From contig NC_049994.1 in the NCBI RefSeq assembly GCF_000003815.2, forward strand, positions 15,793,711-15,857,710: DNA of 64,000 bases, read 5' to 3'. Positions 52,101 through 62,606 of this stretch are shown in pieces. The notes below the pieces were generated by a model. The model made no database searches and had not been told where the DNA came from. It was given only the letters and a program-made list of their open reading frames with translations. The DNA comes from Branchiostoma floridae. Taxonomy: Eukaryota > Chordata > Leptocardii > Amphioxiformes > Branchiostomatidae. The position numbers and the translations under genes were made by a program. The first letter of the stretch is position 1, and each line of letters starts with the position of its first letter.

Positions 52101-55043
52101 GCTAAGACGTCCATACGGACCTCATACGGACTTGAATGTATACGCACGTGTGAATCCACCTTTACACCTATGGCCTAGTGCACTATATCTTGGTTATCGA
52201 ACGTAATGCAACATACGTTCTGTAAAGCGCTCCCAACAAAAGTCATACACTCAAAGTTAAAAGTAGCAAAAACAGTAACGCAAATCACTTGTTCGTAGAA
52301 ACCCAAATTAACTTATATGCCATATGCAGTAGTGTAATGGTATGAGTAGGACTTAAATAACTCTAACTTTTAACACTGCAAGGAGCGGACGTGGTCGGCG
52401 TGAACTGCCAGTATGACCCGAACACCTGCCTGAAGACCATGGAGGCGATGAAGACCGAGCTGGACAAGCGGGGCCTCTCCTTTAACTTTTACTTTAACGT
52501 TAACTTTATCTAACTCACACTATGTACAAGGAGCGGACGTGGTCGGCGTGAACTGCCAGTATGACCCGAACACCTGCCTGAAGACTATGGAGGCGATGAA
52601 GACCGAGCTGGACAAGCGGGGCCTCTCCCCGTACCTAATGGTGCAGCCGCTGGGCTTTCACTGTCCAGAGGTGGAGAACGAAGACGAAGGGTACCAGATG
52701 TTACCGGAGTGTCCTTTTGGTAAGTACGAGAAAAGGTGGAGTCATTTTCATAAGTGCGAGTAGAGGTAGAGAACGAAGACGAAGGCTACCAGATGTTACC
52801 GGAGTGTCCTTTTGGTGAGTACGAGTAGACGCTTAAGGTGGTATCTCACTGCACTTGGGGCACGGTGCGGCACTGCTGGACAAGCGGGGCCTCTCCCCGT
52901 ACCTTATGCAGTAGCCGCTGGGCTTCCACTGTCCGGAGGTGGAGAACGAAGACGAGGGTTACCAGATGTTACCAGAGTGTCCGTTTGGTAAGTGTAGCAC
53001 AATGTACGAATAGAATCTTGGTGACACGACGTTTAGATAAACTTATCATGGGGAATGTTTGTAAACTTTTCTTTCAATCTATCAAGGTCATCAAAGAAGG
53101 CTGAAAAATGATATAAGCTTAGACAGACATGAGGTGAAATTAGCACAGAATTAAGGCATAGTTCTTGTCATGGTTGAGATTGCTTGCTACTCTAGTCTCC
53201 TTCAACAAATTTAAAGACGTCATATTATGTCCTTTCTTCAGCAGCATATTGTCTTTCACTTTACTGTATGGTGTTAGCGAATCTCTACGTCTATATCTGT
53301 ATCTATATAGTCAGAATGTTGTAATAGCTAAAAGAGGATCTGAATAAAGTCAAGTCAAAGTCAAAGAATAACACACCAGTTTAGGAGGTACGCGGCGCGG
53401 TAGCAACTGGTTCTATCACATTAACGACCTGTCACCCATAACCTTTGTACATCTGGCTGCAAACACGTGTACGTTTAATACAATCTATAGAGAGAGAATG
53501 CTCTCACTGTCACGTACTTGATGGCATGTGCGTATCACTGTCTCAAACAAAACAAATCATAACGGCAAAATTCATTATAGATAAGTTTGACACGACTTCC
53601 TTTTTGTTTGATACAAGTTCCTGTTTCTGTTCCCCAGCCCTGGAGCCCCGCCAGCTGACTCGGTTCGAAGCTCACGCCTTCGCCCGTGCGGCGTACGACC
53701 TGGGTGTGCGGTACATCGGCGGCTGCTGCGGGTTTGAACCGCACCACATCCGGGCCATATCGGAGGAGGTAGGTATTCCAATAGATACCAAACTGACGAC
53801 CTATCGAATGAACGAACGCGCTGCCAGCTCGACCATTGCACTGATCATTGTTTGTTTGAACCTTTATTGAATTGAACTTAATCTTTGATATTTAGTCATG
53901 AGAAGCTCAAATCGGCCCGCAGGCCGCTTTTCGTGGAGGTCATGACTAAAGAGATAATGCCAGAAGGGTCATAAACTGTACCAGAGAGAGATACAGATTA
54001 CATCATGCAAGTACTCACAAATCTATACAATCTCATAACATTGCAACATGTTTGAACGGCATCAATCTAATGAAAATGCCCCTACCGTACTTAGCATGGG
54101 TAGATCTTGATAGGTCGTTAACATAATGTTTAATGTTGACGTGCTGTCGTTGCGTGCTTTTCAGCTCTCTCCAGAGCGTGGTGGGAAACTCGGAGAAGCT
54201 AGTAAGAAACATGTTCCCTGGGGAGGAGCTCTGAAGAACAGCATGCTGGTACCCAACAGGACCAAGTAAGGATGTCTGCTCTTATCTTGCTGTTGTTTGT
54301 AATGCTATAATGATATGTACAATGCTTTTTTTCGAAAGATGTTTATTCGACGATGACGGTTAGAATCAGGGTAGAGCATTACAGGATACAACACAATTCA
54401 ATTAACCTGATACATTCTCTAAAGGGTCAGACGTTTCATACACGATCCAATTTCTTTTGTCAGAGACTGACTCGGATCTAGTATTGTACGCATATCTAAC
54501 AAAACTGTGTGTCCCTATTACTAAGTTCTTTACAGTCTTCTGATTGCTTACCTTAAGTTGCTCCTACCCTTCATCATCATCATCATTTGTCGACCCCTTG
54601 GGGGCAAGGGGCAGTCCATACCCTGCCAGCAGAGGTTGAGTCGCGTAAGATATAGTAGTAGTCGGAAAAATTACACTTACTATATATAGTAGTAGTCGGA
54701 AAACTTTCACTTACTATATCTTACGCGACTCAACCTCTGCTGGGAGAGCACCAGTCCATGCACTACTGTAGACCACACCAGTCTGTCTGCCATGGTCGCT
54801 CTCAGGTCCCCCTCGGCCGCGGCTAGCCTAATTTCCAGGCGTTGGGACGTCGGTAATATGACTACTAGAGCCGTAGAAATTGATTCGTCGAATGGGAAAT
54901 TATGATTTTACGGAACAGAGCATGTAACACATTTGCCCTCCCTCTACTTCCACAGGGGGAGTCGGCAGCACTGGGAGAAAACGAAGCCAGCCTCCGGTCG
55001 CCCTGGTTACCCGGATGTACAGCCTAAACTGATAAACCAGTGA
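49146..55043 (+). CDS. BHMT: Betaine-homocysteine S-methyltransferase
   Basis: Zinc enzyme moving a methyl group from betaine to homocysteine, giving methionine and dimethylglycine. Exons: tentative 49146-49157 (ATGGCGGTCCTG), then 49730-49871, 50495-50613, 51227-51418, 51795-51942, 52531-52719, 53638-53768, 54165-54265, 54956-55043, in phase; 373 residues with the tentative first exon. That exon is chosen only because it has a good ATG context and the right phase. Landmarks: [27 protein letters not shown] and HVEEAEW, GKPVACT, GECAVR, Zn ligand Cys213 in VGVNCQYDP, and the Cys pair 297-298 in [11 protein letters not shown]. The protein stops after [10 protein letters not shown], about 30 residues short of the human oligomerisation tail. 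Exons 4 and 6 have partial tandem copies beside them. AATAAA at 55190. Confidence 0.94.
49474..49686. mobile_element. MITE family B, copy 2
   Basis: TAACGCTACTTTACCTTT...TCCGCGAAGTGG...TAATATCCG and CGGATATTGGTCACTTCGCG, AAAGGTGACCTAGCCTTA ends. Lies in the first BHMT intron. Confidence 0.8.
50785..50965 (+). mobile_element. tRNA-derived SINE
   Basis: GGTCCTGGTGGGATCGAATC is the B-box region, followed by CCCTTGGGAAAGACATTTAA and CACCGCTTTCCTCACTTTCC, then GTGGGTACCTCGCGC. Same type as the copy at 34812. BHMT intron between exons 3 and 4. Confidence 0.7.
51430..51690 (+). repeat. Tandem partial copies of BHMT exon 4
   Basis: After the true donor at 51418, pieces of the exon 3' end plus donor recur: 51441-51462 (ACTTCTTATGGGCAGAG + GTAAGT), 51478-51548 (about 70 exon bases + GTAAGT), 51570-51587, 51605-51630 and 51633-51685 (GTACGCCAAGCAGATTGAG...ACGACTTAAGAC). 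The longest copy would read [17 protein letters not shown]. Confidence 0.9.
52381..52480 (+). repeat. Truncated upstream copy of BHMT exon 6
   Basis: Acceptor-like TGCAAG then GAGCGGACGTGGTCGGCG up to GGGGCCTCTCC repeats the first 99 or so bases of the real exon at 52531 almost exactly (one difference seen, ACCATGG versus ACTATGG), then breaks into unrelated AT-rich sequence. It has no donor. Confidence 0.9.
52755..52990 (+). repeat. Two downstream partial copies of BHMT exon 6
   Basis: 52762-52814 repeats the exon 3' end (GAGAACGAAGACGAAGGC ... CCTTTTG) with donor GTGAGT. 52870-52988 repeats a longer 3' part, from GACAAGCGGGGCCTCTCC to CCGTTTG with donor GTAAGT, but the frame contains TAG after CTTATGCAG. 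These look like decaying pseudo-exons. Confidence 0.9.
53165..53372 (+). mobile_element. Non-LTR 3' end with (AAGTC)n tail
   Basis: TTTCTTCAGCAGCATATTG, ATCTGTATCTATATAG and AAGAGGATCTGAATAAAGTC, then AAGTCAAAGTCAAAG. The composition and the simple-repeat tail suit a LINE 3' end. BHMT intron between exons 6 and 7. Confidence 0.5.
54625..54743. mobile_element. Palindromic MITE in the last BHMT intron
   Basis: Arms CCAGCAGAGGTTGAGTCGCG and CGCGACTCAACCTCTGCTGG extend through TAAGATATAGTAGT. The interior has two direct copies of TATAGTAGTAGTCGGAAAA. Confidence 0.88.
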
Positions 55044-55189
55044 TTGATCAATAAGCCCTTTCGCACTTTTGAGTACGCATGCGCGGGAGACAAGAATTCC
55101 AGGTGATATATCAACTGAGGTGACTGCCTCTGATAAATCATGATTCTCTAAAGCCGATGAATCGTTGATGTGTTCACATATTTGCTTGA

Positions 55190-55195
55190 AATAAA
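55190..55195 (+). terminator. Polyadenylation signal of BHMT
   Basis: AATAAA about 147 bases after the BHMT stop. It faces the AATAAA of the convergent membrane-protein gene at 55253-55258 (minus), so the two 3' UTRs may overlap. Confidence 0.6.
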
Positions 55196-55252
55196 AGTAT
55201 CCTCAGGTCGACTGAAACGCTCATTGACAACACTGGAATTCCATTTGGAAAC

Positions 55253-55258
55253 TTTATT
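55253..55258 (-). terminator. Polyadenylation signal of the mucin-like membrane protein gene
   Basis: Plus-strand TTTATT, that is AATAAA on the minus strand, about 245 bases beyond the stop codon at 55503. Confidence 0.5.
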
Positions 55259-55502
55259 GATTTTTCCACACCACAATAGTTTCGTTGTGACCAACTTCTT
55301 CAGGAGTTGGAATCAGACTGAGTCAATGATATGATAATCAGTACAAACTGTATATATGATGAAATGCAACATAAGATTATGTCTTTGTCAGGTTGTCGTC
55401 AGATATCAGAGTTCACAAAACATGAGATCCACTACATAAAACAGTTACATCTTAAATTCAAAAAGCTGAAGACCTTTGACTCGCAGAAAATATTATCATT
55501 AC

Positions 55503-57282
55503 TTAGTACATATCGAAGTCAGCTGGCGGGCCCCACCGAATCCCCCTATAATAGGATGGCGTGTCCCACTCGTTGCCATGGTAATTTACCCCCCAAAAGT
55601 CGTTTGGTCTGTCGTAATGTTCCGTTGGCTGTGTCGCAAAGCGGGAATATTGTCGTGAACGTTCGTCTTCTTGAGTTGGAAACGTGGACCAGGGGCCAGA
55701 TGAGGAAATGACGTCATGTCGTCTGTCAGGACTTGTATGGGAGTGTTCATAACCCCTGTGGTGTTCATCTACGCGGTAAGGTCCTCCTCTGTGGTTCTCT
55801 ACCTCAATAGCGTAGCTTCGAGATCTTTCTGAAGGCGCCACGTGATCTTGCGAACTCGAGCTCACATCAAATACAGAATCAAGCGTCGTCCTTCTGGGCC
55901 CGCCAACACTCTGAGGTTGTAGTCTCTCCACCCTCGTGTCACCATCTATGGCGCTCAGTTCGTTCCGTTTGAGTTTCCCGGGTTTCTGTTCCTTCCCGTT
56001 GCGAATAGTAGCCACTAGGCAGAGCACAAGCACGAACAAAGATATCCCTGCGCCACAGGTAATGGCGACATGCGCAAGGGTGTCCTTGTCGAATGAGAGG
56101 TCAGAGGTCGTGCCAGGAGTACCGATGGAAACTCTGCAAGTCGTGGAGTTTAACTGTTCTTCACTAACTGTGAACGTTGATGACGCATAACAGCAACTTA
56201 TCCTGTAGAACAACATTAAAACATTTAATAGTACGGAGCAGGTCATGGATAAAGGGTCGTCTTTTCTTGTCGAGTTATAATCAGTGAAAATCGTGAAACA
56301 ATCAGTGTCCCTGACCTGACCTGACCTGACCTGACCTGTTGAATGAATAATGATCCTATCTATTGCAGTCTGTTGTCTACTTCCTAAGCTATACCCTAAT
56401 CCTGCGACTTTGGGTATAGTATAGCAGTTTTATGAATAGACTTTAGCACCAAAGTATGGTATTGGATACCTCTACTGTAGACACAGTAAATGCCTATTGA
56501 TACAGCATAACATGTTGTGCTGCCCCTACGGCTGATTAATCAGCCTACGGCTGATTAAAAGGCTATGGGACAAACGAACGAACGAGACACGTCAAGGTTA
56601 CTAATATTTTGGGAAGTATATGACCCTCCTGTTGCATCATATTATTCATGAAAGACTATTACATATCAAAACAAACACAGAAGGCAAGGACATTCACAAA
56701 GAAACAAAGTATAACTTACTTGTATTGAACTGTTACCGTTCGGTTATTTTTTACTGTGTCGACAAGAACAAGTTGGTCGTTTCCATCAAAAAGTACGGCA
56801 GCGTTTTCAATGTTCGTGCTTATAATTGAAACTTCGACAATCCACGTTTCTTGGTTATTACAATCTGGGCTTCCAGGTGAGACGGTACAAGTCGCGCTGT
56901 TGTTTGTGTCGACGGTACACACGCTTTGGGCTGGGGTTGAAGTTTGCGGGGCGAACCTTGCGGCAATGGTCGATGTCGGGCTTGTTTGTCCTGTCGCGTT
57001 TGTAACGTTAGGCCCTACATGTAGGGTTGTTGTAACTTCAGAAGAATTTCTAGTCGTCTTCTCCATGGTTGTTTTCCCCGTCGTGGTTATAACGTTAGGC
57101 CCTAAATGTAGGGTTGTTGCAGCTGCAGACGAAACCATTGTCGTCTGCTCTACGGTTGAAAACGTTGTTGTTTCTGTGGTCGTACCTGTGGTCGTATTTT
57201 CTGTGGCCGTCTGTCCGACCGCCTTTCTCTTTCCTCCGTACAAGCAAAGCAGGTATAACAGCATACAGAACGGCCGATACAT
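55503..57282 (-). CDS. Mucin-like single-pass membrane protein, unrecognised
   Basis: Two coding exons, 57282-56720 and 56202-55503 (1263 bases, 420 residues), with GTAAGT donor and CTACAG acceptor, in phase. Residues 1 to about 24 are a signal peptide. Residues 25 to about 110 are Thr-rich (TTTETTTFSTVEQTT), with two copies of TTLHLGPNV / TTLHVGPNV, so heavily O-glycosylated by composition. From about 115 to 228 the ectodomain has several Cys (VCTVDTNNSATCTV, DCNNQETW, ISCCYASS) and NNRT/NST N-glycosylation sites. A transmembrane helix lies at about 231-254 (HVAITCGAGISLFVLVLCLV), followed by RNGKEQK and a 165-residue tail rich in Arg, Ser, His and Tyr. No known domain was recognised. Likely a lineage-specific surface receptor or mucin. 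Confidence 0.85.
56308..56339. repeat. (CCTGA)n microsatellite
   Basis: Five CCTGA units in the intron of the mucin-like membrane protein gene. Confidence 0.9.
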
Positions 57283-57724
57283 CTTAAGAAGTTCAAACGT
57301 CTTAAGAACACGCAGAAGATTGCTCCTGTGGAAGGTGTTACGTCTTACTTCTTGTCTACGTTATCGTAACGTCCTGACAACACACTGATAAACCGTGAAC
57401 CGGCTTGCTCCGGAGCTTTGGCGAACTTAACACTGTAACTTAACAACGTTGATAAACTCGTTGGTAAGAAAAACCCACGGCCGCGTCACGCACCCATTCA
57501 CATGGTCTATTGACGGGTGCTGGGTTACACAAGTATCGTTACGTGTGGGATACATACAACTCCTTTGTAATGGATAACGGCCTTAAGAGCTGATTTGTAT
57601 CAAGTGACTACTGGCATTTGTCTAGTTGAAAATAATAGTTAGGAAAAGTGAATAATGTCCACATATATGTTTACCCGTCTCATTATCTGTAAAAAAACCT
57701 GATGTGTACATGAATAAGGCACAG

Positions 57725-57903
57725 TACCGTAACAGGCCGCTAGGAGTCCCAAAATCTGGTCGTTTTTAGGTCTCATCAAGACCTACCCACATACCGAATC
57801 TCAATCAATACAATCCATTTAGGCGTTCTTGAGTTATGCTGGTCTTCTACATACAAACATACAAACAAACGCTACCCAAAACATAGCCTTCTTGGCGAAG
57901 GTA
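57725..57903 (+). mobile_element. 3' end of the hairpin-ended dispersed element
   Basis: GCCGCTAGGAGTCCCAAAAT, TTCTTGAGTTATGCTGG, (CATACAAA)n and AAAACATAGCCTTC...GCGAAGGTAATAA. It matches the 3' third of the element at 28655-29704. Confidence 0.65.
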
Positions 57904-57986
57904 ATAAGATGTAGGTTATTCAAAAGCATTATCTACACTGCACCCATCGGATGACTGTTATTTTACATCGCCTGGTAAACATAATC

Positions 57987-58070
57987 CTAACAAGCTACCC
58001 TACACTAGACAGAACAAGCTACCCTACACTAGACAGAACAAGCTACCCTACACTAGACAGAACAAAAAAA
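57987..58070. repeat. 24-base tandem repeat, three units
   Basis: AACAAGCTACCCTACACTAG plus ACAG, repeated with almost no change. Confidence 0.93.
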
Positions 58071-58074
58071 CTTG

Positions 58075-58356
58075 ACCAGTTGCCAGCCCGCACTGCACGA
58101 TACGCTAAGAGCCCACTACCCTACCTTGTCCAGCTCTTGAATAGCACATTGTAATATCAATCAGAATGGTCAATCAGGATGTTTGTAACTGTTTGTACAT
58201 AATGTTATATATATATGTGCACGTTTGTGATTTTAACCTATCATTAAGTAAGATTTTTCAATGTACGTTGTACCTCTTAATGTACATGTAATTCAGCCAT
58301 CCGGCTGCTAAGTGTTCCAACAATAAACCCATTTATAAAACCCATTTATACTACCC
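58075..58356 (+). mobile_element. Probable CR1/L2-like LINE 3' end
   Basis: CTACCTTGTCCAGCTCTTGA then a stop, an AT-rich 3' UTR, CAGCCATCCGGCTGCTAAGT, and a tail of two CCCATTTATA units. The composition resembles LINE 3' UTRs; the family is not certain. Confidence 0.5.
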
Positions 58357-58387
58357 CGTAGAGGTATAACACGAACAAATTGCATAA

Positions 58388-58709
58388 TCTTACGCTAGCC
58401 TTAGGGTGAAAAGGGAAACCCTTCCCAGAGGTTGACGTCATAAAATAGACCCTGGGTCAGTAGCTAAGTGAAGAAGGTTAACTCAGTTTCTGACTAACTA
58501 GCAACAGTGATAGTGCTAACTACACGAGAGTGTATACTATAATATAGTAATGTGCAGTTATCAATCGAAGACCACTTGGGTGAGTATTCTTAATGCTAGC
58601 CTTAGTGTCAAAAGGGAAATCCTTCCCAGAAGTTGACGTCATAAAGCAGACCCTGGGTCTGTGGTTAAGTGCTGAAGGTTAACTAACTTTCTGACTAACT
58701 AGCAAGAGT
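58388..58709. repeat. Diverged tandem duplication, unit about 200 bases
   Basis: 58388-58508 and 58585-58709 both read GCTAGCCTTAG, AAAAGGGAAA, CCTTCCCAGA, GTTGACGTCATAAA, GACCCTGGGTC, GAAGGTTAACT and TTCTGACTAACTAGCAA, differing at several sites. Confidence 0.88.
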
Positions 58710-59189
58710 GGTGAAACCGTCACTACAAACGCCAGGTTCGCTCTGTCACGCCATGCATTAATGTCTGCAGACGATCAAGAACGTTGTAAGTACTTAAGGA
58801 AATTGACAAAGTAAAGCAAGGGGGCAGCTTTCTTGACGTAAGTACTCTACAGATCAGATCTGGGGTACTTTTAGACAAACTTAAAGAAAGAGGAGAGCGC
58901 CCTTTTGGTTGTTTCTTACTGATTTACTGCACAATTACCACATGGGTCTTTAGGTCCTGGATTTTGCGCCACATCACCTGACATAAGAAGTAGGGTGTGG
59001 ATACAGACATGAATCAGATTAACCCTGGTTACAACATGACAATCAGTCTTTCTACTGCCATTAATTGCAGATGCCTTCCGCACTGGAAGTCTTGTGCCGA
59101 AGTTACGTCCGCACTAGGTGTCCAGTGGTGACACGACTTCAGCACTGAAAAACTCCGAATCACCACTCCGAACCGAATCAATCCCTTTT

Positions 59190-59262
59190 TTGTACCTTCG
59201 CCCGGAAGGTTATGTTTTCGGGTCTGTCTGTCTATCTGTCTGTCTGTCTGTCTGTCTGTCTG
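59190..59262 (-). repeat. Hairpin-ended repeat terminus with (TCTG)n
   Basis: TACCTTCGCCCGGAAGGTTA then TGTTTTCGGG and (TCTG)n. The hairpin CCTTCGCCCGGAAGG is the same terminus as at 57895, inverted. Confidence 0.65.
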
Positions 59263-59402
59263 CTTGAACTAATGAAAGATTATACAGTATTATAACACAA
59301 GAAGCATTTGCTTGATAGAGTTTTTCATCAATCAGTGACTGTTATTAAAGGTAAGCAAGTGTACCTCAAACGTATCGGCTACGCTAACATATCGCAAACG
59401 TA

Positions 59403-59790
59403 TCGGCTTGGTGGTTACGATCTGGCGCGACTGGAGTAGATCGTAGCCACCAAGCCTATCTCATACACCGTCGAGATTATCGACCAAGAACCACGCAAAG
59501 CCCACAAGCAGTTCAAATTCAGTTTCAGTTTCAGTTTCAGTTTATTTATTTTACCAGGAATACATCTCAGGTCAGCGTAGTTGGAAGGTGCAAAGCTGAA
59601 TCGGAATGATGGCTGGGAGCTGCACAAGTCCTACTTACCCTTACTCCGGAAGGAGGCAGGGCGGGGGGCAGAAGATCCACGCAAGTCTTGACCTAGTTCT
59701 CGCAACTCTCGCGATAACTAGGTCGAGAAGGGCTGCACGAGCAACCTCCATGCACAGAGCTCCCTCATGGAGGTTGCTCGTGCAGCCCTC
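59403..59790. repeat. Cluster of three short perfect hairpins
   Basis: Pairs: GGCTTGGTGGTTACGATC / GATCGTAGCCACCAAGCC (59405-59456, one mismatch); GACCTAGTTCTCGC / GCGATAACTAGGTC (59689-59725); GGCTGCACGAGCAACCTCCA / TGGAGGTTGCTCGTGCAGCC (59730-59787). Loops are only 10-20 bases. Confidence 0.85.
59512..59640 (-). mobile_element. Non-LTR 3' end with (TGAAAC)n tail, minus strand
   Basis: On the minus strand, GCACCTTCCAACTACGCTGA, a stop and CCTGGTAAAATAAATAAAC run into four TGAAAC units. Such hexamer tails follow LINE 3' UTRs. Confidence 0.55.
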
Positions 59791-59796
59791 CAGCTC

Positions 59797-60140
59797 CATG
59801 GAGCGAGCTCTACGCACTCATGAATGCAAATACTTGGTTCTCGTCACCTTCATGAATTTTTTAGAACTCCATGGAAAGCTTCTCTCGTAGATTCAAGACA
59901 AACAAACGGGGACGGGCTAAATTAGTACTTTCAAATTGTTGGTAAGGCTCTATGGAGATATCGTAAATGACAAAAATACACAGAACGGAGAGCAGAGCGA
60001 GCAACCTCTACAAACTATGAATGTAAACATTTGGTTCACGTCACATTCAGTAAAACGGTGATAGGGCTCTATAAAGAGATATTGTAAACAAAAAACATAC
60101 ACAGAGCGGATAGCTGACCAAGCAGCGCTCCACGTACTCA
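59797..60140. repeat. Degenerate tandem repeat, about three units of 100-130 bases
   Basis: GAGCGAGC...CTC, ATGAATGCAAATACTTGGTT, TCGTCACCTTCA recurs as ATGAATGTAAACATTTGGTT, ACGTCACATTCA, with GGCTCTATGGAGATATCGTA / GGCTCTATAAAGAGATATTG between. Confidence 0.65.
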
Positions 60141-61835
60141 GGCTAACCGTATGCTTTTCATGCCAAATGGCATTGCCTCAACAGAAGTATCGACGTAGCT
60201 TTTACAAATATCACGTACACCTCATATTTGTCGTCTTTTAGTATTGCTTTTAGGAAAATTGTGATAAGGAATATTTACAAACAGCTTGTTGCCATGAAAG
60301 CAAAGATACAAAATGCCTGTTATTGGAAACATATCGGACATATTCATATGTATTCAATAACAAGCAAGTGAAAAAGAATGACCAGCATGCAGTAACAACG
60401 GAGGAGGGTCCCCAGGCTACCCACGTCTTGCTACTGAATACAGCGAGAGAATTGGATCCCGTATGTGAAATAACTCGGTTCAGTACGTACGTAGTTGATG
60501 AAAAGTACGTGGGTGTTGAAATAAAAGTACATCATACATCAAACCCGAAGCTCAGCCCACGTCCAAAGACAAATAAAAGAATTTGGGCAAGTCCACTTTA
60601 CACATCCCAAGGGGGGGGGGGGGGGAGCTTTATGCCATAGGAGATTCTGACAAACAGCTTTTAATTTGCATTACAAAACCACTTTCATACATGAGATTTT
60701 CATTAGGATCCTAAAAAATAGACTAATCGTAATAAACAACATTTCATTACAACTATAAAGTACCCCTTTTGCTGGAGAGTAAAACCTTCCTACTGTATGT
60801 ATGTTTATTAATTACGACATTGTACAGCCGCCTACACATAACATCTCCATGCGATGAGTCACAGTTGCGCATCTGACGTCGGTTCGACGATCCGCTTCCA
60901 AAAACTTCACTGCAAGTACAAAATGTCTGAATTCATTTTTTTCGCATCTTCGTAGAAAAGAATTTAGTTTATGTTACTACATTAATACACTATTAAGTTA
61001 TGTTAACATCATTATGTTGCAATCCTACGTGCTTAGAGACGGTAATCTTATAGTTAAGAGTATACGATACACAGAAGAGAATCATTTGGAATGTACCGTG
61101 TACAATGTGTTTTTCCTTTAATGAAGGATCAAAATTGCTCAGATTAAGTAGCTTTATCTTATATATGATACCCCACTGCATAAGTTTACCCAAGAAGGTG
61201 ACGTTCCGTTAAGCACGTGTTATTACAAGCCTTAATTTTCCCCTCAAATAAAGACATGAAAATTATGACTAAATAACCTCCAGTTAGTAAAGAAACATGT
61301 CAGTATGTGATGAATCGTTACAATAACTCTAAGTAAGAACAACATGTCAGACACAACCCCTGCCACGACAACAAGTATAGCACTGATATATGTATCTAAG
61401 CACGGATATGAATTGTCTGGTACTAGAAGGTGGCTCGAGGGCTGGCTGATATACGTATAAATTGTTTGTTTTTTTGTGGGGTCTCAGTCAAGTGAATTGT
61501 TTTTTGTCTGCTCATGAACACGACAGTGACTCGTCTCTGAGCGACACACTCGACAACAACATGGTTTGATTGCTTCCATTTATGCAGACGCACCAAAGAC
61601 AACACTCGGGGCAGTTTCAAGTAAAGCTATTGCTGACGAAGACGTCACCATTTCTGCTCGACTGATTAAAACAGTACCTTTTTTATAGAAATAAGCCGTT
61701 CTCTGCTCGTACCTCTGCATACTAGATGTAGCGAAGGCAGGTTTTAGGGTCGCCAAAACTCAGCACCGAGCAGAGAAATACACCCAATACGTCTGATATT
61801 CCAGGCAGAAACCTCGGATTGGACTGGAGCAATCG
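60141..61835. other. Spacer with no recognisable gene
   Basis: AT-rich; a run of about 17 G at 60612-60628. Short open frames in it have no family match that I recognise. Confidence 0.4.
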
Positions 61836-62515
61836 GATCCATCCAGCCACCATCCATCCATCTATCCGTCCGTCCATCCTCCCGTCCATCCCCCCATTCA
61901 TCTATCCATCCATCTATCCATCCATCGATCCATCCATCGATCCATCCATCTATCAATATATCCATCCATCCATCCACCCACCTATCTCTGTATCCATTTC
62001 ATTTTTCCATCCGTCCGGCCGTCCGTCCATCCATCCATCCATCCATCCATCATCCCTCCATCCATTCATCCATCCATCCATTAATCCCTCCATCCGTCCA
62101 TCCATCTATCCATCCATCAATCAAATCATCCCTCCCATCCTCCCCCCCACCTACCTCTGGATCCAATCCATTTTTTCCCCTCCCGCCCGGCGTCCCATCC
62201 ATCCATCCATCCATTNNNNNNNNNNNNNNNNNNNNNNNNNNNNNNNNNNNNNNNNNNNNNNNNNNNNNNNNNNNNNNNNNNNNNNNNNNNNNNNNNNNNN
62301 NNNNNNNNNNNNNNNNNNNNNNNNNNNNNNNNNNNNNNNNNNNNNNNNNNNNNNNNNNNNNNNNNNNNNNNNNNNNNNNNNNNNNNNNNNNNNNNNNNNN
62401 NNNNNNNNNNNNNNNNNNNNNNNNNNNNNNNNNNNNNACATACGAAACCAGTCCCAACGCCGCCAAGTCTAAACGAATCCATCCATCCATCCATCCATCC
62501 ATCCATCCATCCAAA
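61836..62515. repeat. (CCAT)n microsatellite array spanning an assembly gap
   Basis: Long, interrupted CCAT/ATCC array on both sides of the N run, with similar stretches CATTTTTCC and CCGTCCGGCC breaking it twice. All frames stay open, producing spurious peptides. Confidence 0.95.
62216..62437. other. Assembly gap (222 N)
   Basis: Unresolved bases inside the CCAT array; true length unknown. Confidence 1.
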
Positions 62516-62606
62516 GTTTGCAATGAATATTTTGCCAAGCATTAATTGTCAGACAGGAAGCTAAAAACACACCAAGAACCGCCATAGCAGAATATTCAGA
62601 GGAAGT

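Noticed and set aside
55331-55711. A 126-codon plus-strand frame downstream of BHMT
   Set aside because: It overlaps the last exon of the membrane-protein gene in antisense and has no upstream splice or start support.
56756-57388. A 210-codon open frame on the plus strand
   Set aside because: It is the antisense of the Thr-rich exon of the mucin-like gene (ACN codons read as NGT/Val), while the minus-strand frame has a signal peptide, splice sites and a matching second exon.
61819-62542. Long Ser/Pro/Ile/His- and Trp/Met/Asp/Gly-rich open frames
   Set aside because: They are translations of the CCAT microsatellite and run through the N gap.
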